Shown here: positions 28,601-37,788 of the stretch, piece by piece | Numbering within the stretch: position 1 is the stretch's first letter | How the letters are laid out: every line of letters starts with the position of its first letter | Source of the DNA: Cytophagales bacterium | GTDB taxonomy: Bacteria; Bacteroidota; Bacteroidia; Cytophagales; Flammeovirgaceae | Length of the DNA: 64,000 bases | Direction of reading: 5' to 3' | NCBI GenBank assembly: GCA_025056215.1 | Contig: JANWWC010000002.1 | Location: forward strand, 207,922 to 271,921 | Notes under the pieces: model-generated | The model's database searches: none | The model's input: the letters and a program-made list of their open reading frames with translations, nothing else | What the model was told of the DNA's origin: nothing | Program-made: the position numbers and the translations under genes

Positions 28601-28951
28601 AATCGCTTCATGCGCATTAATAGAGGTAAATACATACCAAGAAATGCTATTATCAATCCTTGGCTTCATCGCTTTGACGTAAAAATCATTCAAAGAATTC
28701 ACTTTAAGAATGAAAACCTTTCTAAACAATCCTTAGAAGTTTCAGCAGATATTTTCCATGTTGCCAACCTTCTCAATCCGAACTGGGGGGTAGCTCGCTT
28801 TTATCAAACAAGTAGTTTGCTCACTTTTCAGCGCGTTCGACCTGATGGAAAACCAGAATACACCTTCAATCCTAACTACCAGCAACAACTCATCTCCCTT
28901 GGAGCAACACAAGTATGGCGCTTGCAATTCGGAATTCGTTATAATTTCTAA
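25688..28951 (+). CDS. TonB-dependent receptor, Oar-like, with carboxypeptidase-regulatory-like N-terminus
   Basis: A 1087-residue outer-membrane protein. A signal peptide ends near 'SLFAQ'. Residues about 25-110 are a carboxypeptidase-regulatory-like beta-sandwich ('GIVREFATKATIPGANVLAT'). Then come a plug domain ('NRFNNISIDGAVSNDVFG', 'GGGINAITRSGSN') and a long beta-barrel ending in a terminal aromatic ('QFGIRYNF'). The layout matches the Oar group of TonB receptors rather than SusC: there is no SusD partner, and the plug lacks the usual SusC signature. The ligand is unknown. It is a single gene, divergent from the GH3 operon and convergent with the cytochrome b5-like gene. Confidence 0.9.
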   Translation: MKNTVYFLAYWVVLPTSLFAQITTSAISGIVREFATKATIPGANVLATHVPSGTHYGASTDIDGRYRLTGLKPGGPYTVRVSFIGFQSDSVTNIFLELGNPTTIDFKLREENFQLQEVTIVSEKDPLFDAGRMGMETTVSSREIATMPTLTRSLSDFTRMTPQANLTNGGISFAGMNNRFNNISIDGAVSNDVFGLSQAGTPGGRQGANLISLDAVQALQIVLTPFDVRQSGFVGGGINAITRSGSNQTEGSAYFYTRGFSKNNPFTGTKIQESTIDKTSFYRYNYGARIGGAIVKDKLFYFVNFERIDEGSPYTTRVENGRILLNNSQIVPDYADAYNQIKAIKDYVDSVYGYNVGEIEARPIFRQENNELTTRIDWNISQKHKFTVRYTYNQGKTNDQFTSSRTNFIFNNAGFYLNFTKNNIVTELQSRFSNKLSNEFRIGYNRLRDDSQPMARDFPNTRIRLGQDFANASVYFGTDRDRGANYMHQDLIEITDNLTYFHRKHTFVVGTRNEIFYFDNLYMRYVTGRFEYGSFDEFKAATPSLFEKTYASDPTQYKVSAKLTAAQFGFYAQDEIQWEKLSLSLGIRADIPVLAGNVNRNERFEVQFGYRNNVVPRTQVLWSPRIGFNWTPEPETRKIQIRGGIGIFSGRSPFVWIMNQFANDGIRYNRAIYTRANDINQWVFPSNATQQERQRIIGDPRYRPAGSTVTEINMTTDRLRYPQVLRTMLAVDFKLPFSMSGSVEAMYGKTLSDIYVRNIGVAPKAPRGTDTILVSSDGRMLYGYQPSAPAPFQGSANFYDGVFFNNVYVLENTSLGHQLTLTHKLEKKGKNYLASLAYSQIEAKDVASLDASTAGSNFANSLVAGNNFNNPSLSYSDFAIKNRLVGAFNYTFNKYSKRTSTSIGIFYNGQNNGRASYIVTGDANFDGVNGNDLMYIPKNVKDEFAFASATFGGVSYTPEQQAEAFEKFIQENRFMRINRGKYIPRNAIINPWLHRFDVKIIQRIHFKNENLSKQSLEVSADIFHVANLLNPNWGVARFYQTSSLLTFQRVRPDGKPEYTFNPNYQQQLISLGATQVWRLQFGIRYNF

Positions 28952-28978
28952 TTTTAAAAACTTAATCAATATTTTGTT

Positions 28979-29227
28979 TTAGTCAGATAACAGTCCAATA
29001 ATTTGAAATTTCTCAAAAACTCTTTCAGTGTGAGGGGCGTGAATTAATTCATTTGTAAGGTCCTGCCCTGCCCAGTGCTCGTAGTGCTTGCCTTCTCTCC
29101 ATAACCGAGAAGAGGTAACATCATAAATTTTTCCTTGAAAAGCTATCCAAATTTCAGGTCGATCCTGTCCATTACGCAAAGCCAGTTGAGAACGCGTATA
29201 TCTGGGAAATTCTTTTATAGGTACCAT
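28979..29227 (-). CDS. Small cytochrome b5-like heme-binding protein
   Basis: An 82-residue stand-alone cytochrome b5-like domain. Visible motifs are 'WIAFQGKIYDVTSS', 'LWREGKHYEHWAGQDLT' and 'ELIHAPH'. H48 or H51 and H66 are plausible heme ligands, though the spacing differs from classical b5, so the family of predicted heme/steroid-binding proteins (COG4892-like) fits better. There is no signal peptide or membrane segment, so it should be cytosolic. It is the last gene of the minus-strand run, 34 nt after galK. Confidence 0.8.
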   Translation of the reverse strand: MVPIKEFPRYTRSQLALRNGQDRPEIWIAFQGKIYDVTSSRLWREGKHYEHWAGQDLTNELIHAPHTERVFEKFQIIGLLSD

Positions 29228-29261
29228 AAAGAGTTATCGATGTCAAAACCATTTTGAAGAG

Positions 29262-30413
29262 CTAAAGCCGCTTAGCACCATCTTGAATTGTAGTAATATA
29301 AGTCTTGAGTGTTTTGCCTAACTCTCTTTGATACATCTGACTCATTGCTTCTACGAACGAGTCAACACTCTCTTTTTTCACTAAGTTGATGGTACAGCCT
29401 CCAAACCCTCCTCCCATCATTCTGGAGCCAATTACTTCAGAGCGCTGTTGTGCTTTTTCTACTAAAAAGTCGAGTTCCTTGCAACTTACTTGATAATCTT
29501 TAGAAAGTCCTTCATGCGAAGCGTACATAAGCTGACCAAAACTCTTTAAGTCTCCCTTCTCAAGAGCTTGGCAAGCTTGTAAAACTCTCATATTTTCTTT
29601 AACAACATACAGACAACGTTTAAAAACGTTAGTAGAAAGTTCTTCTTTGTGCTTTTCGAGAATTTCTATCGACACATCTCGCAATGATTGAATGAAAGGA
29701 TAGTGTTTTTGAAGGAGTAAGACTCCTTGTTCACATTCATAGCGCCGCGTATTGTATTCGGAAGAAGCCAAAGAGTGCTTTACTTGAGTATCGCAAAGCA
29801 CAATTTTATACTCCGACATATCAAAAGGGAAATAAACATATTCTAAAGAACGGCAATCTAAGCGCACTACATACCCTTCTCTCCCGAAAATACTTGCGAA
29901 CTGATCCATAATTCCGCAAAAAACTCCCACAAATTCATGTTCAGCTTTCTGAGCCATTTTTGCAAGAGTCATTTTGTCAATTCCAAAGCTAAATAAATCG
30001 TTTAAAGCAAACGCTAAACCACATTCTACCGCAGCTGAAGAAGACAAGCCTGCTCCTGAAGGAACGTCACCTCCGTAGACACAATCGAATCCACTAAGGG
30101 CATATCCATTTTTTTGAAACTGAGCTATAACTCCTAAGATATAATTAACCCAACTTACACTAGATTTTTTAACTATTTGAAGGCTAAACTCAAAATAATC
30201 ATTAAAATCATACGTAAAAAGGCGTACCCTATCAGAATGATTAGGAGAAATTGCAAACACAATTTCTTTATCGATAGCGGCGGGTAATACAAAGCCTTCG
30301 TTATAATCAGTATGTTCACCGATGAGATTTATTCTGCCAGGAGCCTTATAAAAGCATTGTGGCTTGGAAGAAAAGCGCTCTATAAACTTAGATTCGATTG
30401 TTGTCAAATTCAT
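29262..30413 (-). CDS. galK: Galactokinase
   Basis: A 383-residue GHMP kinase that makes galactose 1-phosphate in the Leloir pathway. The galactokinase signature 'GRINLIGEHTDYNEG' is at residues 26-40, the GHMP ATP-binding motif 'VPSGAGLSSSAAVE' is near residue 117, 'GIMDQFAS' contains the catalytic Asp region, and the C-terminal 'GGGFGGC' motif is present. galT and galE are not nearby. It lies downstream of a GH31 glycosidase and a cyclase on the same strand, which suggests use of sugars released by that enzyme. This is inference. Confidence 0.95.
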   Translation of the reverse strand: MNLTTIESKFIERFSSKPQCFYKAPGRINLIGEHTDYNEGFVLPAAIDKEIVFAISPNHSDRVRLFTYDFNDYFEFSLQIVKKSSVSWVNYILGVIAQFQKNGYALSGFDCVYGGDVPSGAGLSSSAAVECGLAFALNDLFSFGIDKMTLAKMAQKAEHEFVGVFCGIMDQFASIFGREGYVVRLDCRSLEYVYFPFDMSEYKIVLCDTQVKHSLASSEYNTRRYECEQGVLLLQKHYPFIQSLRDVSIEILEKHKEELSTNVFKRCLYVVKENMRVLQACQALEKGDLKSFGQLMYASHEGLSKDYQVSCKELDFLVEKAQQRSEVIGSRMMGGGFGGCTINLVKKESVDSFVEAMSQMYQRELGKTLKTYITTIQDGAKRL

Positions 30414-30524
30414 AAAAAGGCTATTTCAATTTTGTATTAATTGCTAAAGTAAACTGAAATTGATTCAAAAATCGAAAAAACTGTAAATTCAAAAAATTCT
30501 TTTACAAACATTTCTGCAAATTGA

Positions 30525-32021
30525 TTACATTTTCTTTCTTAAAACAAAATACATACTAATGTTTCCTTTATGTTTTACAGGAACCTCTCCTCTGTATTCG
30601 CATTCAAAAGCGTGCTTCACTAACTGATAAGTTTCTTCCGAAATATTGACATATCTCTCTTTGCCTGATTGCTCCATTCTGGCAGCTGTATTAACAGTGT
30701 CTCCCCAAATGTCATAAGCAAATTTTCGAGTTCCTACAATACCAGCAATCACTCTTCCACTATGAATTCCAATCCGCACATCGAAATAGGGAAGTCCTTT
30801 ACTAATTTTTTGAGCGCGGTAAATATCCATGAATTTGAGCATTTCCAAACCCGCGCTTACAGCAGCAACAGCATGATCTTCCATAGGAACAGGAACTCCA
30901 GCAGCACACATATAAGCATCTCCAATTGTTTTAATTTTTTCCAAACGAAATCTTCCAATAATATCGTCAAAAGCTGAAAAGCAAGTATTAAGTTCCTCTA
31001 TGACTTGCTCTGGAGACATAATTTCTGCTAGCTGCGTAAATCCCTTAAAATCTGTAAACAACACACTGCAATTTTCATAAATCTGAGGTTTCACAACCAT
31101 ACTCCCCGACGAAGTGCGAACTCCGTTTCGTTTGAGCTCTGCTACAATATGTTTAGGAAATATGCTTTCCATCAAACGCTCTGTCTCTTCTTTTTCAGCT
31201 ACAAGTTCGCGCTTCTGGTCTTCTATTTGCTTATTTTGAATTTTGATTTGGTCATTTTGTTTTTTAAGTCTTTTAATAGTTTGAAAGTTAAGACCGATTG
31301 CTAAAACGATCAACACAACTCCAAGAATTCCTACTAAAATAATAACTTTGTTAAGAGGATTTTTTTCTCCAATAATTAACCCCGATGATTTGGTAATAAG
31401 ATTTTCCGAAGGAGCATCTAATCTTTGCAATATAGAGGCATAGTAATCAGACTTAGAATGGTAATTTTGCATTTTATAAAGCTCATAAAGCTTTTGAGCG
31501 GAAAGATACTGAAGCTTAGTAAGGCTTTGATTTTCAGAAATCTCAAAGACTCTTTCATAAAAACTAATAGCATTGTTAAAATCTTTACGGGTCTGGTAAA
31601 TTTCTGCTGCTTTGTAAAGTACAGAGGCCAATCGTTTCATATCGTAGAGCTGACCTCCATACAGTTCAGAGGCATTTTTATAATGCGTTAAAGCTGATTC
31701 ATAATTTTTATTTTTTTTGTACAAGTCTCCTAAAGTATCGTAGATGCCTGCCAAAACTTGAGGATTGAGATACGAATTCCCGAGTTCTGAAGCTTTTTGG
31801 TAGTACAAGATAGCTTGCGCAACGTTTTGCTCGCGATAATACAAGCGCGCCAATTCAAGAGAAATTCGAATAGCTTCTGAATCCTGCTTGTTCTGACGCG
31901 CTCTATAAAAACTTTCTACTAACTTAGAGATAGTTTGTTGATGATTCTTTTGAGCAAAAATGTGGAAAATCAAAAATAAATATCCTAAACACAAAAACCA
32001 GAACTGTTTTTGTAATATCAT
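30525..32021 (-). CDS. TPR-containing membrane class III adenylate cyclase
   Basis: A 498-residue protein. An N-terminal signal or anchor (about 5-24) is followed by TPR-like helices (about 30-200), a transmembrane helix (about 224-246), a coiled coil (about 250-285) and a class III cyclase domain (about 315-497). The metal-binding aspartates are D324 ('LFTDFKGF') and D368 ('IKTIGDAY'). K364 and D437 ('YDIWG') occupy the base-selecting positions as in adenylate cyclases; guanylate cyclases have Glu and Cys there. N444 and R448 complete the site. So cAMP is the predicted product. The TPR region should face the periplasm and may sense a ligand. The start codon overlaps the GH31 stop (ATGA). Confidence 0.88.
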   Translation of the reverse strand: MILQKQFWFLCLGYLFLIFHIFAQKNHQQTISKLVESFYRARQNKQDSEAIRISLELARLYYREQNVAQAILYYQKASELGNSYLNPQVLAGIYDTLGDLYKKNKNYESALTHYKNASELYGGQLYDMKRLASVLYKAAEIYQTRKDFNNAISFYERVFEISENQSLTKLQYLSAQKLYELYKMQNYHSKSDYYASILQRLDAPSENLITKSSGLIIGEKNPLNKVIILVGILGVVLIVLAIGLNFQTIKRLKKQNDQIKIQNKQIEDQKRELVAEKEETERLMESIFPKHIVAELKRNGVRTSSGSMVVKPQIYENCSVLFTDFKGFTQLAEIMSPEQVIEELNTCFSAFDDIIGRFRLEKIKTIGDAYMCAAGVPVPMEDHAVAAVSAGLEMLKFMDIYRAQKISKGLPYFDVRIGIHSGRVIAGIVGTRKFAYDIWGDTVNTAARMEQSGKERYVNISEETYQLVKHAFECEYRGEVPVKHKGNISMYFVLRKKM

Positions 32022-34744
32022 TTTTCTGAGATTTCATTTAAGGCTTTTAACCACCGAAGAGCTACTGTAAAACTACGAGGCTCCTCTTGTGCACGCCGTT
32101 CTGCTAAAGGTAGAACTTCTTTATAAATCTCATAAAAACTGCGAATTTCTTCTTGAGCCTTACTTGGATTATACGATATGCGATTACCTGTTTGCATAGC
32201 GTATACAATCCGGTCAGATTCATATTCCCATTCATTCCAAAAATAGTAACGCCGCGCATCATATAAGCGAGCCATGGCTTTTATCTGACGAGCTAATAAA
32301 GGAATATACATAGTATCCACATCAAACTGTATTTGAATAATAACCTTTTGTGTAACGGGAATCTCTTGTGTTGTGATAATATTCATAGTTTCATCCCCGT
32401 TGTATGTCCATGAATATGCTTCTACTTCGGGTCGGTAAGGAATCGTTTGTCCATTTACTGAAACAGATTGTAAAGGCAAGGTGAATGGCAGTCGAATTTG
32501 ATAAGAACGGCGCGAAGGCATATTGCTATAACTCCCAATAATAGGAGCAACTTCTACTGTAAAAGTCTTTCCGTTTCGCTTCCACTCAACATTTGTAAAA
32601 GTAAATTTACCTTCTAAATAGAGCTGATTATTACCTTCGTCTTCGTAGATAGAAGTTTTTCCCTGATTTCCTTGAAAAATAGTCAGAATAAGTGGATTAA
32701 GACTTATTTCATCTACTTTCTTCATTTCTGGTTGCATTGGAATAATGCTTCCTGCTCTAACAAATACAGGAATCTCATCAAGCCCATAGAGGCGTGTAAT
32801 TAATTTTTTACCGACAATTTTTTCTCCTGAGTTCCAATCAATCCATTCACCTTCTGGAAGATAGACAGAATGAGCGATGTGTTCGCGAGGCTGCCAGAAA
32901 GTTCCTACCTTAGGATTAGGATGTACAATAGAATCGCCTCCCATAGGTCGCATAATAGGTGCCACAAGCATATCAGGACCAAAAAGATATTGTTCCTTAT
33001 ACTGATAAGCATTTTCATCTTCCGGAAAATCGTAATACATAGGGTACACAATAGAAACCCCTGTATCATGAGCTCGTCGTGCCGCTGTATAAATGTAAGG
33101 CAGAAGTGCATAGCGGAGCTTAATAGCTTTTTTCATAGCTTTAAAATACGGATAAGGATATGCCCAAATGCGTCTTTCTGTATTCCACGCGTTAGAACAA
33201 TGCGTTCTAAAAATAGGACTAAATGCGCCCCACTGCACCCAACGCGTAAAAAGCTCTGGATTAGTAGGCTGTACATCTATCGGTTCAGGAAGTTGAATAT
33301 GAGCCATATGCCCACCAATATCATGGCTCCAGAATCCGAAACATACATTTGCTGCTGTAGCAGTAAAATAAGGTTGGAACTGTAAAGAACGCCAAGTGAT
33401 GTAAGTATCTCCCGAAAATCCGATTTGATAACGATGATTTCCTAACCCTCCCCATCGATGGAAAATAAGAGGTCTGGCATTCGAGGTTCGCTGCATGTCA
33501 GTATAGTGAACATAATTTAAGTACATAGTCGGATTGACTCCTTTTATATTAGTAGTGTTCCACTGCTGCCAATCGAGCCACCAAAAATCAATTCCTTCAC
33601 GTTCCAAAGGACGGAGCACTATGTTCATGTAATTTTCTGCAAATTTTTTATTCGTAATATCAAACGGGATATGTGAAGTAGTATCAGGATTGAGTCCCAT
33701 TGCTTGTGCCATTGCCACAAACTGGTCTTCATGTGGCAAAATACCAGAGGCAGGATGAAGATTAAGGCAAGTTTTGAGTTGTTTCTCATCAGTCCAACGC
33801 AAAAACTCTTTTGAATTTGGGAAATGATTTCTATTCCAAGAAAATCCTGTCCAACCGCAAGGTTCTCCCGCTGCATCTGTTTTTCTTTTTCCATCTTCAA
33901 ACCATTCTTTCTTGTTTACAGGATGCCAATCCGTATCGATAACAAGCACATCAAGAGGAATTCCGTAGGTCTCAAATTCTTCTACAAGTTCTTTGAATTC
34001 TTTGTCGGTATATGCCCAGAACCTGCTCCACCATACTCCGAAAACATATTTAGGTGGAAGAGCAATTTTTCCGGCTACGAGGGTGTAATCTGCAAGGGCT
34101 TGCTTGTAATTATTCCCATACGCAAAAAAGTAGTAATCTTGTTTGTCCGTTTCAGGGCGTGGCTCCACCCAAGGCCAATCTGAATTATCAAATACAGGAC
34201 GCTCTGAATCATCAATCAATACCCAGCCATCTCTCGAAATAATACCTGGTTCTAATTCCAAAGGTTCTTTACGATGATCCTTTCGCCAGTTGAAAAATGT
34301 GGCACTATCACATCCATCAAGCGTGCGAGCTGTACCTAGCAAATTGCCTTTATTTTTTGTAGCTAAGTTCCACGTAATTATTTCTGGCTTTTTATTCACC
34401 ATTTTCCCTGTTTTAAATGCAATACTGAGATTTTTTTCATTAAACTTGCCTGTGTTTTCATACTTGAGCGTAAGGACATCTGTAATAATAGTGACACTTT
34501 TTTCTTTATTGTAAATTACTTGGAAATTCGGTACTGGCGTATTTCTATTGACAAATGTAAAAGTAGCTCTATCCTCAAACTTCCCATCTTGGCTCCATTC
34601 CATGCGCACAGTACGAGGAGTCAAAATTGTAAACCGAGCATTTCCAAGCCTCACAATAGCCTTCTCATTTGCTTTCGGATTATAATTTTGTGCGAATAGC
34701 CAGTGGCTCAGGCAAACCAAAAGTAAAACCGCCGATTTTTTCAT
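32018..34744 (-). CDS. Secreted glycoside hydrolase family 31
   Basis: A 908-residue enzyme with a signal peptide (MKKSAVLLLVCLSHWLFAQ), so periplasmic or outer-membrane associated. An N-terminal beta-sandwich precedes the GH31 (beta/alpha)8 barrel. 'FWWLDWQQW' carries the likely nucleophile D391, 'GFSGDTYITW' the likely acid/base D446, and 'WSHDIGGHM' a further conserved Asp. Family members act on alpha-glucosides, alpha-xylosides or alpha-galactosides; the 'WWLDWQQ' form does not fix the substrate. About 150 residues after the C-terminal beta domains look helical. ATG 34744 is preferred to a TTG 30 nt upstream. The stop overlaps the cyclase start by 4 nt. Confidence 0.9.
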   Translation of the reverse strand: MKKSAVLLLVCLSHWLFAQNYNPKANEKAIVRLGNARFTILTPRTVRMEWSQDGKFEDRATFTFVNRNTPVPNFQVIYNKEKSVTIITDVLTLKYENTGKFNEKNLSIAFKTGKMVNKKPEIITWNLATKNKGNLLGTARTLDGCDSATFFNWRKDHRKEPLELEPGIISRDGWVLIDDSERPVFDNSDWPWVEPRPETDKQDYYFFAYGNNYKQALADYTLVAGKIALPPKYVFGVWWSRFWAYTDKEFKELVEEFETYGIPLDVLVIDTDWHPVNKKEWFEDGKRKTDAAGEPCGWTGFSWNRNHFPNSKEFLRWTDEKQLKTCLNLHPASGILPHEDQFVAMAQAMGLNPDTTSHIPFDITNKKFAENYMNIVLRPLEREGIDFWWLDWQQWNTTNIKGVNPTMYLNYVHYTDMQRTSNARPLIFHRWGGLGNHRYQIGFSGDTYITWRSLQFQPYFTATAANVCFGFWSHDIGGHMAHIQLPEPIDVQPTNPELFTRWVQWGAFSPIFRTHCSNAWNTERRIWAYPYPYFKAMKKAIKLRYALLPYIYTAARRAHDTGVSIVYPMYYDFPEDENAYQYKEQYLFGPDMLVAPIMRPMGGDSIVHPNPKVGTFWQPREHIAHSVYLPEGEWIDWNSGEKIVGKKLITRLYGLDEIPVFVRAGSIIPMQPEMKKVDEISLNPLILTIFQGNQGKTSIYEDEGNNQLYLEGKFTFTNVEWKRNGKTFTVEVAPIIGSYSNMPSRRSYQIRLPFTLPLQSVSVNGQTIPYRPEVEAYSWTYNGDETMNIITTQEIPVTQKVIIQIQFDVDTMYIPLLARQIKAMARLYDARRYYFWNEWEYESDRIVYAMQTGNRISYNPSKAQEEIRSFYEIYKEVLPLAERRAQEEPRSFTVALRWLKALNEISEK

Positions 34745-34811
34745 TTTCTTTAAAATTTTATTGGTCGGCTGCAATATGATAGGTTTTGGCTAAAAATTCA
34801 ACAAATTTTAA

Positions 34812-36185
34812 CTACATTTCTAAATCTTTTTTGATGCGCATCTCCACAGGATAGTAATTATTGATGCGCTTATCTAGAATTTTTATCCAGCCTAAATTAA
34901 TGTTCTGATGCTTTACTAATACCCAATCTTTAAAAGATGAAAATGATTCACACATAAAATCTTTTCGCTGCAAATACAGAAGCGCTTGACTATGAGAAAG
35001 CTCTATAGAAGGCAAATTAGTCAGAATTTTTTGACTGAGCGCCAAAGCGTGAGAAGGAATTAGTTTCTGATTTTTAAAAGTTCCTACTTCAATGCCTTGA
35101 TGAACAATTTTTAACACTTGATGAAGAACCTTAAAATTATCTTCTTGTGAGAGATGAATTCCAAAAAGTTTATAGTTATGAAGAAAAAACTTCCAGTCTT
35201 GAGAAGAAACCCACTCATCAAGTATAGACAAATGTCGTCGAGAAAGTGGCTCTAATTTGCTCTTTGAAAATCGAACTTTCTTAGAATTATCCTGATATTG
35301 CTTCAAAAAAATAGTGGCGAAAAAGCCTTCTCCTTTTAAAAGATGAGGATAAAACTTATAACCATATCCTACCCTGCCATTGGAAGAAACTTGAACTTCC
35401 AAAATGTTCCAATCCGGCTGAATCGGAACGCGCAAAGGCATAAGAGCCGAAAAAGAAAGCAGTTTCAAAATATTTTGTTCGTCTTCTTCTTCTGAAAAGG
35501 TACAAGTACTAAAAATGAGAATACCATCAGGAGCTAATAAATCTACAGCTTGCTCAATAAGTTGGCGCTGTGTAATGGCACAAGAACGAACCCAATTTTC
35601 TGACCATTGTTGAATTGCTTTAAAATCCTTTCGAAACATTCCTTCGCCCGAACAAGGAGCATCTAAAAGAATAACGTCAAAAAAACCTTTCAAAGGAGCA
35701 AAATCTTTGATGTTGTTATTTGTAACTACTACATTAGTACTTCCCCATCGAACGATATTTTCTAATAAAGAATTCACGCGTTTGCTAACTAACTCATTGG
35801 CTACTAACAAACTATCTTCGCTGATTAAAGAAGAAAGCAAAGTGGTTTTCCCGCCTGGCGCCGCACACATGTCTAACACTTTCAAGGGAGAAGAAGGAGC
35901 AAAAGTCCGAAAAATATGTCCGATAAACATAGAAGAGGCTTCTTGCACGTAGTATGCTCCTGCGAAGAGGAGAGGGTCTGTTACAAATTCTGGTCTTTCA
36001 TTTAAATACCGACCTTCAGGATACCAAGGAACAGAGGGTTCTTTCAAAAAACGATTGCTCGGCTTAGCAGGATTAAGCCTTACAGAAGTCGGAGGCTTTT
36101 CAGAAAGCGCTCGTAAAAAAGCATTTGTTTGTTCACCTAATTGGCGAAACATCCTTTTTTGAAAATCTTCTGGAAACTTCTGCAT
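34812..36185 (-). CDS. RsmF-like rRNA (cytosine-C5)-methyltransferase
   Basis: A 457-residue NOL1/NOP2/Sun-family S-adenosylmethionine enzyme that methylates cytosine C5 in rRNA. The SAM-binding motif 'DMCAAPGGKT' is at residues 105-114. The two characteristic cysteines are C178 in 'DAPCSGEGMF' and C228 in 'STCTFSEEED'. The second is the expected nucleophile. A C-terminal region of about 150 residues resembles the RNA-binding tail of RsmF/YebU. The gene starts 15 nt after the BatA-like gene ends. Confidence 0.9.
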   Translation of the reverse strand: MQKFPEDFQKRMFRQLGEQTNAFLRALSEKPPTSVRLNPAKPSNRFLKEPSVPWYPEGRYLNERPEFVTDPLLFAGAYYVQEASSMFIGHIFRTFAPSSPLKVLDMCAAPGGKTTLLSSLISEDSLLVANELVSKRVNSLLENIVRWGSTNVVVTNNNIKDFAPLKGFFDVILLDAPCSGEGMFRKDFKAIQQWSENWVRSCAITQRQLIEQAVDLLAPDGILIFSTCTFSEEEDEQNILKLLSFSALMPLRVPIQPDWNILEVQVSSNGRVGYGYKFYPHLLKGEGFFATIFLKQYQDNSKKVRFSKSKLEPLSRRHLSILDEWVSSQDWKFFLHNYKLFGIHLSQEDNFKVLHQVLKIVHQGIEVGTFKNQKLIPSHALALSQKILTNLPSIELSHSQALLYLQRKDFMCESFSSFKDWVLVKHQNINLGWIKILDKRINNYYPVEMRIKKDLEM

Positions 36186-36200
36186 TTTTTTATCGAATGC

Positions 36201-37244
36201 TCAATCTTCTAAAATGTTACTCATAAACGTACTTTTAAGAAAAAGCCATATCAACCAACATACGCATGCCCACATGAGATAAATAAAATAATAATCTTTA
36301 GTATCCTTGAATCTTGTTTCCTTGATTTCTGATTTTTCAAATTTATCGATAGTAGCAAAAATTTCCTGAAGAGCAGAATTATTCGTGGCTCTGTAAAACA
36401 ATCCTCCTGTCATTTCAGCAATGGCCCTAAGAGTAGTTTCATCAAGGCTATTTTCCACGTAACGAGGTCTTCCAAACATGTCAGTACCAAACGGAACTCT
36501 TCCTTCTTTTCCTACCCCAATGGTGTAGACCTTGATATTTTCGGCGTAAGCAATTTTAGCAGCTGTTTGAGGGTCTACACTCCCGGCGTTATTTTCTCCA
36601 TCCGAAAGTAAGATCATCACCTTCGATTTACTCTTTGATTCCAACATACGAGCAATTCCTACTGCTAAAGCGCTCCCGATAGCTGTTCCGCTCTTTTGGA
36701 CCATATTAAAATTAATCTCATCGATAAGAGCGTATAGCAAATCGTAGTCAGTAGTGAGAGGAGCGTATGAAATAGCTTCTCCCGAAAAGATAACAATTCC
36801 AATGCGGTCCTGAAATCGCCCCTTAATAAAATTGCGCGCTACGCGCTTCGCTGCCTCCAAGCGATTAGGAGAAAAATCTTCAATTTGCATTGATTCTGAA
36901 ATATCTAAAATTAACATAATATCAATTCCTTCTGTCCATCGCTCTACATGTTCATCGGTGATTTGTGGACGCGCCAATGCTACTAATATAAAAGCAAGAG
37001 CTAAACTCATAAAAATTGGAGGAACAAAGCGCAATATCGCCTCAGGACTCGACTTTACTTGATTGGGCAACAAAGCTATATCCAACTTTTGCAGCGTTTT
37101 GTAATGAAACAACCAACGAAGCAAATAAACCAGTGGAATTGCAGCTAATCCATACAACCACAAAGGATATTGCCATTCAAACCGCTCTAACGTTTCCCAA
37201 CGAAACCACTTTATATCGAGCCATTCTGTATTGAGTAGTTCCAT
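36201..37244 (-). CDS. BatA-like VWA-domain membrane protein
   Basis: A 347-residue inner-membrane protein with two N-terminal membrane segments (about 28-46 and 74-91), a von Willebrand A domain (about 105-300) and a C-terminal membrane helix (about 322-341). The metal-ion-dependent adhesion site is complete at the first motif, 'DISES' (114-118), with 'GTAIGSA' and 'LLSDGENN' following. This is the BatA/aerotolerance layout. Such genes normally sit in a MoxR-DUF58-BatA-BatB-BatC-D-E cluster; here there are no Bat partners nearby. The neighbours are a LysM-like gene and an rRNA methyltransferase. Confidence 0.85.
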   Translation of the reverse strand: MELLNTEWLDIKWFRWETLERFEWQYPLWLYGLAAIPLVYLLRWLFHYKTLQKLDIALLPNQVKSSPEAILRFVPPIFMSLALAFILVALARPQITDEHVERWTEGIDIMLILDISESMQIEDFSPNRLEAAKRVARNFIKGRFQDRIGIVIFSGEAISYAPLTTDYDLLYALIDEINFNMVQKSGTAIGSALAVGIARMLESKSKSKVMILLSDGENNAGSVDPQTAAKIAYAENIKVYTIGVGKEGRVPFGTDMFGRPRYVENSLDETTLRAIAEMTGGLFYRATNNSALQEIFATIDKFEKSEIKETRFKDTKDYYFIYLMWACVCWLIWLFLKSTFMSNILED

Positions 37245-37263
37245 AATACGCTCATCAATTTGC

Positions 37264-37788
37264 CTATTCGAAAGGAATAAAAATATATTTACCTGGAGTT
37301 ATTGTTTTGTTAAATGATTTAATTAAAACAGAATCAGCGAGTTTTCTATAATAAAGTCGAGCAATGGTGGTGGCGGTCTCCCCTGAATCTACAAAATGAA
37401 CTCCTTTGACAGGTACAATAAACCACCTTTCTTTAGGAAAATCTGAGTATTTTATTTCACTAATGTTGTTGATGCGAAATTGATAAGCAATCTGAGAAAT
37501 TGTATATTGTTTGTTTGCATCAAAAAACAATCCGTATACACGAAAAAGCGGATTGCCTAATGCATTCAATTTGTTTTCGCGAATTTGCTTTATTCGAGCA
37601 CTATCTTTTTGTCTTTCTTTCAGATAGAGACGTTCCTGCTTTGCAAAAGCTTCCGAAAGGCTGTCTTGAGATCGCTGGCAATTCAAGTAGAGCTTATCTT
37701 TTTCTTCTATCTGCTGCTGATGCGCTAACCCTATCAGAATCATAATAGTAACTACTAATATAAAAGTAAAAAAATGTGTAGACGTCAT
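37264..37788 (-). CDS. Membrane-anchored protein with LysM-like C-terminus
   Basis: A 174-residue protein with one N-terminal membrane helix (about 5-22), a charged helical stretch (about 25-75) and a C-terminal segment 'HFVDSGETATTIARLYY ... TPGKYIFIPF' that resembles a LysM fold. It probably sits in the inner membrane with the LysM-like part in the periplasm, perhaps touching peptidoglycan. I do not recognise a named family. The start overlaps the end of the TRAP-type gene by 4 nt and its end lies 19 nt before BatA, so all three are probably co-transcribed. Confidence 0.65.
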   Translation of the reverse strand: MTSTHFFTFILVVTIMILIGLAHQQQIEEKDKLYLNCQRSQDSLSEAFAKQERLYLKERQKDSARIKQIRENKLNALGNPLFRVYGLFFDANKQYTISQIAYQFRINNISEIKYSDFPKERWFIVPVKGVHFVDSGETATTIARLYYRKLADSVLIKSFNKTITPGKYIFIPFE

